Positions 10,378 through 20,884 of a stretch of DNA of 64,000 bases are shown piece by piece. Position 1 is the first letter of the stretch. Each line of letters starts with the position of its first letter. The notes under the pieces were generated by a model. It saw only the letters and a program-made list of their open reading frames with translations. It did no database searches and was not told the DNA's origin. Source of the DNA: Molanna angustata (lineage: Eukaryota; Arthropoda; Insecta; Trichoptera; Molannidae); assembly GCA_963576475.1 (NCBI GenBank), contig OY754987.1:8736666-8800665 (forward strand), written 5' to 3'. The position numbers and the translations under genes were made by a program.

Positions 10378-11584
10378 ATGCACCAAATTTTTTTTTTTAT
10401 ATAATTTTTTTTTTTTAAATTTTTTTTTTGTTTATTTTTTTGTTTTGTTTTCTATTGTTGTTTTTTCATTTTCATTATTGAACTATTTTTAAACTCTTTC
10501 TCTAAATATGCAAACCATAAGATACTTCCTCATAAACCAAGTTGAATACTTTCATATATGGTGTCATTACAATATTCACATTCGTAACTTATAACAAATT
10601 CAGCGTAAATACTTCCAATATATTAATCGATTTTTTTTTTCACATTCCCATAGAAAGTATGAACTATTTACAAAGTGACACGAATATTCTATCATTTTCT
10701 GATTTGATTAAATTGTACAATAAATAATAATAAATTTAAAATTCGACACCCCCGTTATTATGGGTCATTTTACAAGCACCGGCATTATCTAGCCGAGCAC
10801 CGACCCTGTTCCACTTCGATAGCTCCTAAACTAACGCGCACACACACACACACACACAGCCACATTATACCATGACTCTACTGGCTAAAGACGGCGGGTA
10901 CCTGCCTAGCGTTGTTTTGCATTACATCTTTTTTTCTTCTATTTTTTTTGCTTGCCTACTTCACGTGTATTGTACATATTATATTTTTTGTTAACGCTTT
11001 ATTTTGTTTTATTATTTACTTTATATATTTTTTTTAAGTACATATGTACCCATATGCTTGTTTTTATAGTTCCTTAATTTTTTACACTATTGTTATTATT
11101 TTTTTTTATATTAACATCTTGTTATTTTATTATATAGTTTTTTTTGTATGATTATTACATATATATTTTTTCTCTTTTTCAAAGTTTGTACATGATTATT
11201 TGTATATTTTAATGACTTTTGTATTTCAATGTGTATACCTACTTAAGTACATATTTTTTTTTATGATTGTTATTTCTCTTTTTTTTCTCTTTTTCAAAGT
11301 GTGTATATGATTATTTGTATATTTTAATGACTTTTGTATTTCAATGTGTATAAGTATACCTATATATTTTTCAAAGTGTGTTTATGATTATTTGTATATT
11401 TTAATGACTTTTGTATTTTATACCTATATCTTTTATTTCAAATTGTATTTTTTTTATATATTTACTGTTTTAGTAATAGTAGTTTATGATTGTTTTAAGT
11501 TTTCATTTGTATTTCAATGTGTGTACCTAATTGTTGTTTATGTATAAAAGGCAATTTGCCGTAAATAAATAAATAAATAAATAC
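10378..11584 (+). other. J2 3' UTR with internal ~60-bp repeats
   Basis: Long T-rich region with a (CA)n run near 10838. A block containing 'tatttgtatattttaatgac' occurs three times (near 11200, 11313 and 11390). The end has ggcaatttgcc, a short hairpin, then (TAAA)n. This fits a LINE 3' UTR recognised by its own RT. Short frames inside it are not genes. Confidence 0.75.
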
Positions 11585-11867
11585 TTCTGAGTCCGTCCAT
11601 AGAGCCCTCCACTAATTCTCAGTGTTGAAGCTTTCCTCCTCCACTCCCCAAATTGGTCTTCGGGACTTGAGTCTCACTCTTGGTGGATGTGTGATATAAG
11701 TGTGTACAGGGAGTGCTGGATTGTTTTTTATCTTTTTGATTTCTTTTACAGTAGCCTGATTTCTCCTGATGGAGGGTGGGGCGATATTTGATAGTACGTG
11801 AAGCCACGGTACCGGAGTAGATTTTACCGTACCCGTTATGGTTCTCATTGATTGGTTCAGCTCGGCA
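11585..11867 (-). pseudogene. LINE 'H', middle C-terminal part
   Basis: The minus strand encodes 'AELNQSMRTITGTVKSTPVP', 'WLHVLSNIAPPSIRR' and 'RVRLKSRRPIW', the post-RT region of the same family as the fragments at 12703-13463 and 6690-7055. It joins the first in phase across J1 and the second in phase across J2. An in-frame TAG lies near 11610. Confidence 0.8.
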
Positions 11868-12702
11868 TTTTTTTTTTTTTAACATGTCTACGTAGGGGAC
11901 GCCAGCTATTAGGATTTGGGTCCATTTTACTCTTCCGAAGAAGCGCACTACGTAGCGTTGGGAGGGGTTTGCAATCTAGAAAAGAGTTTATTAATTCGGA
12001 TTTTAAAAAGACCCGGGTTGTACGAAGATGGAAACACAGAATTCGGAAGATCGTTCCACAGTCGGGCTGCTGTATTAATAAAGGAGTTCGAGAAGCGACT
12101 TGTTCGTATATGTTGAAGGTCCACTGTGAATGGATGCTGCGATTGAGTGAAGCGAGTGACTCTGTTGCGAGTGGGTGGAGGAGGGACCAAAGATGCAAGT
12201 TCTTCTGAGCAATTCCCGTGGTAGTATCTATAGAATAAACTTAAAATACCGACTCTGCGTCTGTGTCCTAGTGATTGCAATCCATCAGTCAGTGATGGAT
12301 CATCAATCAGACGTATAGCACGCCTTTGGACAGCGTCGAGGGTATTCAGTAGGTATTGGGGGGCGCCACTCCAGAGGTGACTGCCATATTCAATAATTGG
12401 ACGTATTTGCGCTTTGTAGAGTATACAGATCTGGGTCTTAGTAAAATATCTGCGCGCTCTATATAGTACGCTCAATTTTTTGGAAGCGAGTTTCACCTTA
12501 GCTTCGATGGAGCCCTTGTAGTGTAATTGGTTCGTTATAGATACTCCAAGCAGATCGATAGAGCTGCTGTTAGGTAGGGTGCTTCCGTTGAAAGACACTT
12601 GCAATTCATTGAGGTTTCTCTGCGCAGAAATTAGACAGGCTTGGGTTTTTGAGACGTTAAATGAAACAAGATTAGTTTCACCCCAGGTATTGATCGAGTG
12701 AA
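11868..12702 (-). mobile_element. Jockey/CR1-like LINE 'J1', 5'-truncated
   Basis: A minus-strand LINE fragment with a 13-base poly(A) tail (T-run at 11868-11880 on the plus strand) and an open frame running to its 5' boundary. It interrupts LINE H between codons that otherwise read on in phase (12703 to 11867). No clear target duplication. A second copy of its 3' part, 497 bp, lies in the satellite at 42461-42957. Confidence 0.85.
11948..12701 (-). CDS. J1 ORF2, C-terminal 250 residues
   Basis: Open throughout on the minus strand from the truncation point: 'INTWGETNLVSFNVSKTQAC' just after where the YxDD motif would lie, 'LLGVSITNQLHYKGSIEAKV' (palm/thumb), 'QIRPIIEYGSHLWSGAP', 'LDAVQRRAIRLIDDPSLTDG' and a C-terminus 'SRFSNSFINTAARLWNDLP'. 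These are typical of the RT thumb and C-terminal region of Jockey/CR1-group LINEs. The endonuclease and most of the RT palm are missing, so the protein cannot be active. The lack of stops points to a fairly recent insertion. Confidence 0.8.
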
Positions 12703-13463
12703 TCTAGACGTCCACAGTGCGAGCTCCTCGCTCACACCGGGGAACAATATTCTGCCGTGCTGTAGACCAGGGCCATTACTGATGTCCTCAATGTTTCAGC
12801 ACTGCTACCCCATGTTGTACCAGCCACTTTGGAAATTATGTTATTTCTAGATTTAATCTTATTCTTTGCTTGTTCTATGTGCTGCTTGTAAGTGAGTGAT
12901 CTGTCTAGCTTCACCCCCAGATATTTAGGAAATTTTTCGTAAGGAATCCTCTCCGTATCAATGTGTATATTCAGTTCCTTTTCTGCCTCTTGGTTGTTTA
13001 GATGGAGGGCCAACGCAACAGTCTTTTAAGGATTTGGTTGGAGGTGCCAATCTTGGTAATATTTATGAAGGATCTTCAAGTCCGCGTTCAAGGTAAATTC
13101 CAGCTCCTCAAAGGTATTGGCTTGTATGATTACTGCCATATCATCAGCATAGGTGAATTTAGTTGACGAGGTATTCGGCACGTCCGCCGTGTGCACATTA
13201 AATAATATCGGGGACAAGACTGAACCCTGAGGAAGTCCGTTCTGCAGAAACCTGGGGCTGCTGACTTCGCCGTTGAGATGAACCCTAATCTTTCTGTTGG
13301 AAAGCATGTTGTTTAGCAGTTTGACTATTTTATGAGATTTATGAATATTGGCAACCTTTTATAACAGACCTCTCTTCCACACGGTATCATAGGCAGCTGT
13401 TAAGTCCAGGAGCACTAAGCCCCATTTTTTCCCTTCCTGGAATCCATTTTCCACATATGTGGT
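12703..13463 (-). pseudogene. LINE 'H', reverse transcriptase palm
   Basis: One minus-strand frame carries RT motif A 'LVLLDLTAAYDTVW' (near 13400), motif B 'NGLPQGSVLSPILFN' (near 13220), motif C 'FTYADDMAVI' (near 13150) and 'KYLGVKLDRSLTYKQHI' (near 12920). In-frame stops interrupt it near 13360, at 13026-13028 and near 12739; the last stands where this family has Trp. It is therefore a decayed copy. The 5' side stops at about 13463 against an RTE-like tail fragment. Endonuclease and ORF1 are absent. Confidence 0.85.
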
Positions 13464-13520
13464 CACATACATAATATCAATAGGCAGAAAGAACCGAGCG
13501 CCATACATCTATATCATTGT
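13464..13520 (-). mobile_element. RTE-like 3' tail fragment
   Basis: 'aggcagaaagaaccgagcgc' next to 'cacatacat' resembles, in reverse, the conserved 3' end of the RTE-like family at 33.6 kb. Confidence 0.45.
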
Positions 13521-13960
13521 AAAATTGCAAAACTTCATGGCTTAAGTTCATGCATGCCGCATGGTCTTGCTCATGCTCGTTTATTGTTCATATATTGGTT
13601 ATTATTTCACACCTGCACACCTGTCGCTTATTACACCCCACTGTCGGATATACCACGATGTTCCCTTTGCACGATCAGTTGTACGATAGTACGCATTAAA
13701 ATATGATTGGTCGTAAAAGATACATAGTAATTTTGTATATTTTTCGTTCAAAAAATATGTTTATTTATGATTGTCATTTCAAATATAAAACGTTTTTAGT
13801 ATCTATCTGCGCACACATTCAGGAAACATAACAGTTTGATATAAACTCAAAATTATTTGACTAAAAAACGGACGCTAAAAAAACGATCGCATAATTTTAA
13901 TTTATCAGTGGCACGGCGGCGTAAACCGGATTTACCGGACCGGACGAGTGAGTTGTGGCC
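13521..13960. other. No gene recognised
   Basis: No coding frame of note. The stretch from about 13880 ('aaacgatcgcat' ... 'ggcgtaaa') is shared with about 15398-15445 and belongs to the repeat that carries the stem-loops. Confidence 0.5.
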
Positions 13961-13969
13961 AACCCCATA

Positions 13970-14000
13970 CTCTCCGCTTCATAGTCGTTGAAGCGGAGAG
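13970..14000. repeat. Stem-loop motif, copy 2
   Basis: Perfect 11-bp stem ctctccgcttc / gaagcggagag with a 9-base loop. The stem differs from the copy at 15347 on both sides in a pairing-preserving way. Confidence 0.8.
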
Positions 14001-14159
14001 AGTTTATCCCTTCAAATGGCGCCAGAAAGGGCAAGGCAAGACCAATGGATTGAGCAGTACAGTCGCGGTCGAATAAAGCTGTTGGAGACTTTGGAACCGG
14101 ACACCATCTACCCTACTTTACTGAATAGACTCACAGTGTAGGTGTCACAAGGTGTAAAA

Positions 14160-14545
14160 AGAACTCGTACAGGTGTTCGGTAAATGTGACAATACTTCCG
14201 ATATTTTCCTCGCCCAAAAAGTATTGCTACCTACGTATACGTCTCAATGTATAACGCAGCAGCCAATCATCTCAGCCGTCCAGAACTGCAGATTGAGCTG
14301 GCTTGGTCATGTGCTTCGTATGTCCTCCGAGAGTGTTGATTGTGTAAGCCTTTTTTACACTCCGGACGGAACGAGAAGACGAGTCAGGCCAAAACTCACC
14401 ATCAAGTGAGAATTCTCTGCGCACCTGCATGATGCTGGCTTAAGCTGGGATGAAGCTGTCCATCTGGCGTAAGTTAGAGAGAGGATTGGAGAAATTTCGT
14501 GGCGTCCACATGCTCCACACTGGTGCGCGAACGTGGATTAAGTAA
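14160..14545 (+). pseudogene. LINE C-terminal fragment with (TAAG)n tail
   Basis: Plus strand: 'AVQNCRLSWLGHVLRMSSES', then 'LFYTPDGTRRRVRPKLTIK', stop, then 'EFSAHLHDAGLSWDEAV' and 'ISWRPHAPHWCANVD'. This is the post-RT region of an endonuclease-reverse transcriptase family. At least two in-frame stops and no RT palm. The tail is taagtaagtaag at about 14538-14551. Confidence 0.7.
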
Positions 14546-14551
14546 GTAAGT

Positions 14552-15340
14552 AATACGTCTCACTGACAGTTAAAAGAATTTTAATAGTTTCGATACAATA
14601 TGAAAAACACATTTTTCAAGTTATTATATCGATCAACTGAAACTACGCGCCGTGCGCATATATGTAATACCCAAACAGTGTTTGTAAGTGATGTGATATA
14701 CCAACATTAGTTATAGTGTTGTGATATAGAGTTTTTAGTGGGTGCCTTTCCGAAGACCTCCGATATGAAATACAAAGAAGTTTGCCACTAGGTAGGTGCA
14801 ATATTCCCCTCTCTCTATTTCCAACATCAGGTGCGGTACAGGACGAGAAGAAGATGTATCTTGCGATTGCGGGAGGTCCAAGATAATAAACATTGTCTGC
14901 CAAAACATGGTACAGGGATGTTAATATTTTTACGTAGAAAATATAAAAAAAACACGCTACACGTCGGGGTCACCACTCTGAGTATTGGTGTCATATTGAG
15001 AATACCTATTGGTGGAGTTAAATAATAAGCGCGTTCGGTATGCAAGTTATTTATTATACGACGGTCCGAGAGAACTGAACTGGTTCGTCGTTGTTGGGGG
15101 GCTCGCCTCCTCAATCCCCCACAATAGTTATCTTCCCCAATTTGCCATGGCTGTTTTCTGCGAAATCCAAAAGTTCTTGGGGTTCGCAATATCCAATCGC
15201 TGTAACCTGGTGTGGTATCTTTACATATACTAAATTTAACCTTCTATTAAGACGTAAGTCTAGCAGGCGCTAGTTCTTGATCTATTAAAAACGAACGAAA
15301 CTGTGCTTTTAACGACTGATGCCGCATGAAAGAGTATGTA
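14552..15340. other. No gene recognised
   Basis: Several overlapping short frames but no recognisable protein. The part at about 14960-15260 has higher GC and may be a fragment of an LTR element, but nothing identifies it. Confidence 0.4.
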
Positions 15341-15346
15341 GCCATA

Positions 15347-15376
15347 ACTCTCCACTATTCCACAGAAGTGGAGAGT
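15347..15376. repeat. Stem-loop motif, copy 3
   Basis: Perfect 10-bp stem actctccact / agtggagagt with a 10-base loop, flanked by 'ccata' and 'aaaaatgg'. Confidence 0.8.
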
Positions 15377-15648
15377 AAAAATGGCATCTGAAAAATAACG
15401 ATCGCATTACTTTTATCTTTAGCACGGTGGCGTAAAACAGATTTATAAACAAAAAAGGTATTAAACGCGAGCCCAAAATACAATATCTATAAAAATTTTA
15501 GCCTCTTTCGTTATAATGCTCAAGTATTTTACTAGCACAACGAAATGTTTAGCGGATACCAAATAGTGTTCGAGAAAATGAAAAATGGCTGATTATTATT
15601 ATTTTAAACTTTTAATGGCCACCTGTAAATTACGAAACTTTTTGCAAC

Positions 15649-16051
15649 AGTGCGATGCACAGCTCAAACTGATATAATTCGTTCAATGTTTGAACATGTC
15701 ACTTCATGATAGAACTCCATTATCCTTTATTTTTAATATTGTATTTTAATATTGTACGTCAGACGGGCAGATTTAATACATGCCTTAATGAACATCTTTC
15801 ATGTTTCCGTTTGAAAAAAAGACACTTCGAACTTCGCGACACATTTTTATATTTAATAATTATTAAAATACACTCACAGAGAAATTGACATTAATTAATA
15901 CAAAATATGTAAGTACAAAAGAATATATATGTAAGGTCAATTCTCCAATTACGAGTGCCTGCAGCATGTTATATTAAAATACCTATGATTAGATAGTAGG
16001 AGGAGAAAAAGGGAAAAAATTCAATGAACACAGTTAATTCTAGGATTGCTC
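15649..16051. repeat. 403-bp direct repeat, left copy
   Basis: Identical over 403 bp to 17482-17884 (constant offset 1833). Non-coding, AT-rich. It starts at agtgcgatg and ends at gattgctc; there are no TG/CA ends and no primer-binding site, so it does not look like an LTR. It flanks the R1-type LINE fragment. Confidence 0.95.
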
Positions 16052-17338
16052 CTGTATTTTACTAATAGACATGTGGCCATGCCCGGGGGACAGGATTTGC
16101 ACTGGCGACCAATTAGCATCGGGTGCCCTCAGGGTTCTGTTCTGGGTCCACTGTTATGGAACATCTTGTTCGACGACCTTCTATCACTTTCAACGCCTAC
16201 GGGCTGCAGTATTTTGGCATATGCCGATGATGCTACAATCCTTATTCAAGGTAACACCCGAGCACTTATTGAGCGCGCAGCTACTCAGTTACTTTCTTCT
16301 GTTGCAGATTGGGGTATAAGTCATAGACTCAATTTTGCACCTAATAAGACATATGGGTTAGTGTTAAAAGGCATAATGAAAAGTCCTCCCTCCATCAAAT
16401 TTATCAATACGCGTGTAATATTTAAGGATAGGGTCAAAGTTTTGGGTGTTACACTAGATAGAGGCCTAACTTTCCAATACCATGTTCGTGCTGTATCCGA
16501 CAGTGCAAAAATAGCCTTCCAAAAGATTTCACGTCTTGCTCGAGCTAGTTGGGGCCTTAAATTTCCAGTAGCAAGACTGTTTTACAACGCTACCTTTCTG
16601 AGTATTATGTGTAATGCCGCTCCTTGTTGGGCTCATCGTTGTGAAACCCAATACATTAGACGTCTGCTGCTTTCTGGACAGCGCTTCGCTCTAATAGCTT
16701 TAGCAAAGGCTTACAGAACCTGCGCTACCGACACACTTTCTATTCTCACTGGTATGGCTCCCCTTGATCTGGAAACACAGCGACGAGCTTCAATTCACAA
16801 CCTGTATAGAGGCCGAAGCTCAATTTTGGGTGGTGTTTCACTCCCACCTGTAAATTTACCCACAGTTCGTGGAGAGATCGAGAACTTGGCCCGGAGTTCT
16901 CTTTTAGATGCTTGGCAACGTCGCTGGTCCTCTTCTTCCGTGGGCAGACTGACATTTTTATTTCTTCCCGATGTGAGGACTCGAATTTTTTCCTCGTGGA
17001 TTGTTCCCGATTATTGGACCACGCAATTCCTTACTGGACACGGCAGTTTCAAAAGCTATCTCTTTCGTTTTCACTTATCCGATTCGTCCTCATGTCAGCT
17101 TTGTGATAACCCTGAACAGACTTCTGAGCATATCCTATGGGAATGCACTAACTTCTCCGTGTCAACTTACCGACGAGAACTCTACGACGATGTCCGTGGG
17201 AATTTCTTTGGACCCATTGGACATGCGGACCTTGTAGCCACGAAGAGCAATTTTAGGGCTTTCAAGACTTTCTGTCTTAAATTCGGTGCACTATTATCTT
17301 CACTATCACTGAGCAGTGAGCCAGTTGTTTCAACATGA
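16052..17338 (+). CDS. R1-type LINE reverse transcriptase, truncated
   Basis: The open frame continues from the left repeat; its nominal first codon at 16046 is TTG inside the repeat, so the true start is missing. It encodes RT motif B 'GCPQGSVLGPLLWN' (residues 27-40), motif C 'ILAYADDATILI' (YADD at 59-62), thumb, and a C-terminal zinc-knuckle-like 'CQLCDNPEQTSEHILWEC' (about residue 355). This layout fits the R1 clade (R1, TRAS, SART and relatives), some of which insert site-specifically into rDNA or telomeric repeats. RT motif A, the endonuclease and ORF1 are missing, so it is inactive, yet the 430-codon frame has no stop. The flanking repeat is non-coding, so no classical R1 target is visible. 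Confidence 0.85.
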   Translation: MYFTNRHVAMPGGQDLHWRPISIGCPQGSVLGPLLWNILFDDLLSLSTPTGCSILAYADDATILIQGNTRALIERAATQLLSSVADWGISHRLNFAPNKTYGLVLKGIMKSPPSIKFINTRVIFKDRVKVLGVTLDRGLTFQYHVRAVSDSAKIAFQKISRLARASWGLKFPVARLFYNATFLSIMCNAAPCWAHRCETQYIRRLLLSGQRFALIALAKAYRTCATDTLSILTGMAPLDLETQRRASIHNLYRGRSSILGGVSLPPVNLPTVRGEIENLARSSLLDAWQRRWSSSSVGRLTFLFLPDVRTRIFSSWIVPDYWTTQFLTGHGSFKSYLFRFHLSDSSSCQLCDNPEQTSEHILWECTNFSVSTYRRELYDDVRGNFFGPIGHADLVATKSNFRAFKTFCLKFGALLSSLSLSSEPVVST

Positions 17339-17481
17339 TTAGCTCTCTTTGGCACATTAAGTGCAGTGTCTGCAAGGTTTTAGAGTTCTCCGGACTCTTC
17401 AAATGTTCTTTATGTGTTCTTTCAGAGTTTTGCAAGGGGCCGTTATTAGTCCCCATAAGCAGAACGGGTGGTGGTGGGGGA
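17339..17481 (+). other. 3' UTR of the R1-type LINE
   Basis: It runs from the stop codon to the right 403-bp repeat and ends in a G-rich ggtggtggtggggga without poly(A). Confidence 0.7.
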
Positions 17482-17884
17482 AGTGCGATGCACAGCTCAA
17501 ACTGATATAATTCGTTCAATGTTTGAACATGTCACTTCATGATAGAACTCCATTATCCTTTATTTTTAATATTGTATTTTAATATTGTACGTCAGACGGG
17601 CAGATTTAATACATGCCTTAATGAACATCTTTCATGTTTCCGTTTGAAAAAAAGACACTTCGAACTTCGCGACACATTTTTATATTTAATAATTATTAAA
17701 ATACACTCACAGAGAAATTGACATTAATTAATACAAAATATGTAAGTACAAAAGAATATATATGTAAGGTCAATTCTCCAATTACGAGTGCCTGCAGCAT
17801 GTTATATTAAAATACCTATGATTAGATAGTAGGAGGAGAAAAAGGGAAAAAATTCAATGAACACAGTTAATTCTAGGATTGCTC
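17482..17884. repeat. 403-bp direct repeat, right copy
   Basis: Exact copy of 15649-16051. After this point the flanks diverge apart from a further 'tgt' match. Confidence 0.95.
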
Positions 17885-18048
17885 TTGTGAATATATCTTT
17901 ACTGAATTGTTTTGTTTTATAATATATCTTTACTCAAAAGTCAGTCAGAAGTCTATTGTAGTTATCACAAATTCTACGGATTATTTCATTCTTGCCGAGG
18001 TTTGTACTTACTTGAGAGTAGGAATTCCTTTAATTCACAAACTGGAAT

Positions 18049-18475
18049 CAATCATCATCGTCATCATCAGTGGCTCCAAAGCCCAGGATGGGCCTTGGTT
18101 TCCTCAAGGAATCGTCTCCATTGCACCCTATCCATGGCCTTTTCTCTCCAATTCCGCACACCGGCTATCTAAAGGGTCCTCTCGACTCCATCCATCCATC
18201 GTAGTTTTGGCCTTCCCACACTCCTTCTTCCCTCCGGACGCGTTGTGAGGATTCTTTTTGGTCAACTTCCATACGATCCACGTGTTCTAACCAGCGTAGC
18301 CTCCCTTTTTTATCATTTGGACGATATTTGGTTCCTTGAATAGGCTCTGTAGTTCGTGGTTGAATCTGATTCTCCACGTGCCTTGATCGCAGAGGGGACC
18401 GAAAATTTTTCTCAAAAATTTTCTTTCGAAAACCAGTAACGCATCCATGTCCTTTATAGCAAGAACCCAACACTC
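18049..18475 (-). pseudogene. RTE-like LINE C-terminus with (GAT)n tail
   Basis: Minus strand: 'KKGRLRWLEHVDRM' followed by a 'WRRFLEE.K'-like end. The distal part (18105-18175) matches the plus-strand copy at 39690-39795 base for base over long stretches. The 3' end is a gatgatgatgacgatgat run (18049-18070 reversed), as in several insect RTE families. Frames are broken and there is no RT palm. Confidence 0.7.
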
Positions 18476-18628
18476 AGAGTCGTATGTTATTACACGTCGT
18501 AAAATAGTTTTATAGACGAGGATTTTAGTGGTCCTTGACAGTACATGTGATCTAAAGTGCCTCTGTAGTCCAAAGTAACACTTAAAATATGAGATAAACT
18601 AGAAATATTAGAAATAAATAGAGTAAAA

Positions 18629-19050
18629 TGTAACAGTAGCATTCATTTAATTATCGCACTAATAGATTTTAATACTTCTCCACTATTACATATTACCTAT
18701 AGAATCGTTTTTGACGGGTTTTTCTGCTTGCCATCATTCAATATATTTACACGAATTATTTTGCAATATATTGAAGTTGCGCCTTTCAACAGGCAATCTG
18801 TATAGCAGTTTACGAGATTGAACGATATGAGATCGGCAATCTTCGGGAGTAGGGGAATTGATATATGTCTGGGGGTAGGCAAGGTCTCGATTGATCGGAT
18901 ATTGATCAATGAGATAATGCTCTCACGTTGTGGTTCATATATCATACTATTATTTGTACTTCACTCTATTAATATCTAATTACCTACTGTAATTATCAAT
19001 AAATTGTGTATAAGCTTAACGCGTGTGTTTATTTAACAATATCTGTTACT
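18629..19050 (+). mobile_element. Possible solo LTR or 5' LTR
   Basis: It starts tgtaacag and ends ctgttact, near-perfect inverted termini. An aataaa lies at about 18999, and 'ctggtgacattcacc', which could be part of a primer-binding region, follows at 19070. A frame beginning 'MTQTEPLTSDRPAS' follows near 19166 but soon meets stops. No second LTR was found, so the call is tentative. Confidence 0.35.
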
Positions 19051-19370
19051 AAAAGTACCAGATACCAAACTGGTGACATTCACCACAAATTAATTATATT
19101 CGTGTCCTGGTGGTTCGCCCGAACCATCTAGCAACACAGATTTGCGTGAATCCTCATCACGTGTGATGACTCAAACCGAACCTTTGACGAGTGACCGTCC
19201 AGCTTCTGCCTTCGTCTTCCACAGTTGAGAATTGAAGAGCGCACCGACTTTTTGCCCATAATTTAGGGTGGTGCTGCGACCACCTCCAACTGTAATAGCT
19301 AGTCTCCTATAGCCACAACCTAGTCCCAAAACTCTACAACGAAACTTGCTCATTTTTTAGCGTTGACTTG
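19051..19370 (+). other. Possible LTR-element leader and gag remnant
   Basis: GC-richer than its surroundings. A start at about 19166 gives about 20 residues before a stop. A 60-codon frame on the other strand (19171-19353) matches nothing I recognise. Function unknown. Confidence 0.25.
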
Positions 19371-19689
19371 ATTTGTTAATCTTTTGACTTACACAGCGGT
19401 TTAATTTTCCTTCTGCAACCGCGCCTTAAGTAAGATGATTATATTATATTAGTCTCTAGGTAAAATAACAGATTTTACGTTAAACCTTGAAGAAGTTGAG
19501 TTGTAAAAGGAGGATATTATATCATCAGAGATAATTGACTGAATTTTTTATTGTTATTGTAATACGGTTGCTATGAAAATGAGTTTCCTTCCATCTCGAA
19601 CAAAACAGATAACTCGAACAAAACAGAAAGGTTTATTTGAAAACTCAATGCGCATATTATTATTAAATAAAAACATTAAATATATCACA

Positions 19690-19975
19690 TTATGTTATGA
19701 GGAGAATGAATGAAGATCGTCTGACGAAGAAAATATATACTGTGGACAGGAATGGAATGAGAGGTCGGGGCCGCCCAAGGGGGGGATGGCACGTCCATGT
19801 GAACGGTATTTTGAAAGACGGAAATGTCAGAAGCATGAATAACAGACGGACATGTACAGTACACGACGATGTATGAATGTCGACGAGGCGATATATGAGT
19901 TTCAAGATAGCAAGAAGTGGTATTCCCCGCGAGGGACATGGCGTGATGGTATGTATGCATGTATGTAACTGTATG
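19690..19975 (+). pseudogene. RTE-like LINE C-terminus and (TATG)n 3' end
   Basis: Plus strand: 'RMNEDRLTKKIYTVDRNG', 'RGRGRPRGGWHVHVNGILKD' and 'GNVRSMNNRRTC', the usual C-terminus of an RTE-like endonuclease-reverse transcriptase. Then the shared 3' end 'gagggacatggcgtgatgg' and a tatgtatgcatgtatgt tail. RT palm absent. This is the best preserved of the family members in this window. Confidence 0.8.
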
Positions 19976-20880
19976 ACGAATTCAAATATGTCCAAATTTA
20001 TATTCACAACATTTCCATCATTCGAAAAACATTTTTCGTGAATTCATATTCATGTACGTGTTATTTTTTTTTAAGAGTACAATATCGAATATTTCTCACC
20101 TTCATTTTAATAATTCCACCATTTGTAGTGTGCGTTGCTTTGACAAGGTGTTTCGGTGCTCTCTGGACTTTTTCCTTTAAAAAACACCTTTTTCAATCCT
20201 CCTGAAAGGATCTTTATGATTTATACTTACAGAGAAATATTTTTTTAAAATAAAAATACACTCCCCATTCATTGAAGAGAGTTGTAGGTACCTACATATC
20301 TAACTCGCATAAAATGAAAATATGAATTTCGACGAAATTCCCGTTTGTATTTTGGACAGCTGTCGCATATTTTTTTTTTCAAATTTACTCTTTCGAAATC
20401 AGTTATTTAAACGATAATGGTCTTAAACGCGCAACTAGATAATCATGACTAAAATAGTATTAAAAAAATCTTACTTACAAAGGTTTATTAAGATATATAC
20501 TGACACTGACGTACATATTTTGTAGAAATTGATCTTTGATAAATTGTTTATTTTTATTCCTTAAAATATGATGGGCCAAAATCTATTTTTTTTGTTTCAG
20601 TTCAATTTTTCCTTCTTCTTTTTTTTTTGCTTATCTTTTTAGATCAACTTTTGTTTTCTTTTTGTTCTCCTACATATGTATATGTGTATTTTAAACTTTC
20701 TTTTTAACTGTGCAAAGTTATGTCGTATTTGTTATAATATGAATGCTCAGGAGACGTTGATTGTACCCACCAAACTATGCACAATAGCCATGCGGGAGAT
20801 ACCTGTTATTGGAGCACTGGAGATTCTTATGTTTTTGTATCATGATTTCTTTGTTTGTGTTGTTCAGTGTTCTGTTGGTG
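19976..20880. other. No gene recognised
   Basis: AT-rich. A 72-codon frame at 20676-20894 ('NAQETLIVPTKLCTIAMREI') matches no family I know. Nothing else supportable. Confidence 0.4.
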
Positions 20881-20884
20881 TCTC

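Larger units (their letters stand above)
7056..11584 (+). mobile_element. Jockey/CR1-like LINE 'J2' (5'-truncated, ORF2 intact)
   Basis: A 4.5-kb plus-strand non-LTR retrotransposon: the end of ORF1, a full ORF2, a long AT-rich 3' UTR and a (TAAA)n tail at 11562-11583. It is inserted into minus-strand LINE H, whose codons run on directly across the two junctions (7055 and 11585) with no target duplication evident. The 5' end is missing inside ORF1. It is the most complete mobile element in the window. Confidence 0.85.

Noticed and set aside
16052..17481. LTR retrotransposon with 403-bp LTRs
   Set aside because: The enclosed RT is of non-LTR R1 type, and the repeats lack TG/CA ends, a primer-binding site and a polypurine tract.
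15706..17721. Duplicated 60-residue gene (15706-15888 and 17539-17721)
   Set aside because: The identical frames are just part of the 403-bp direct repeat; AT-rich, with no recognisable domain.
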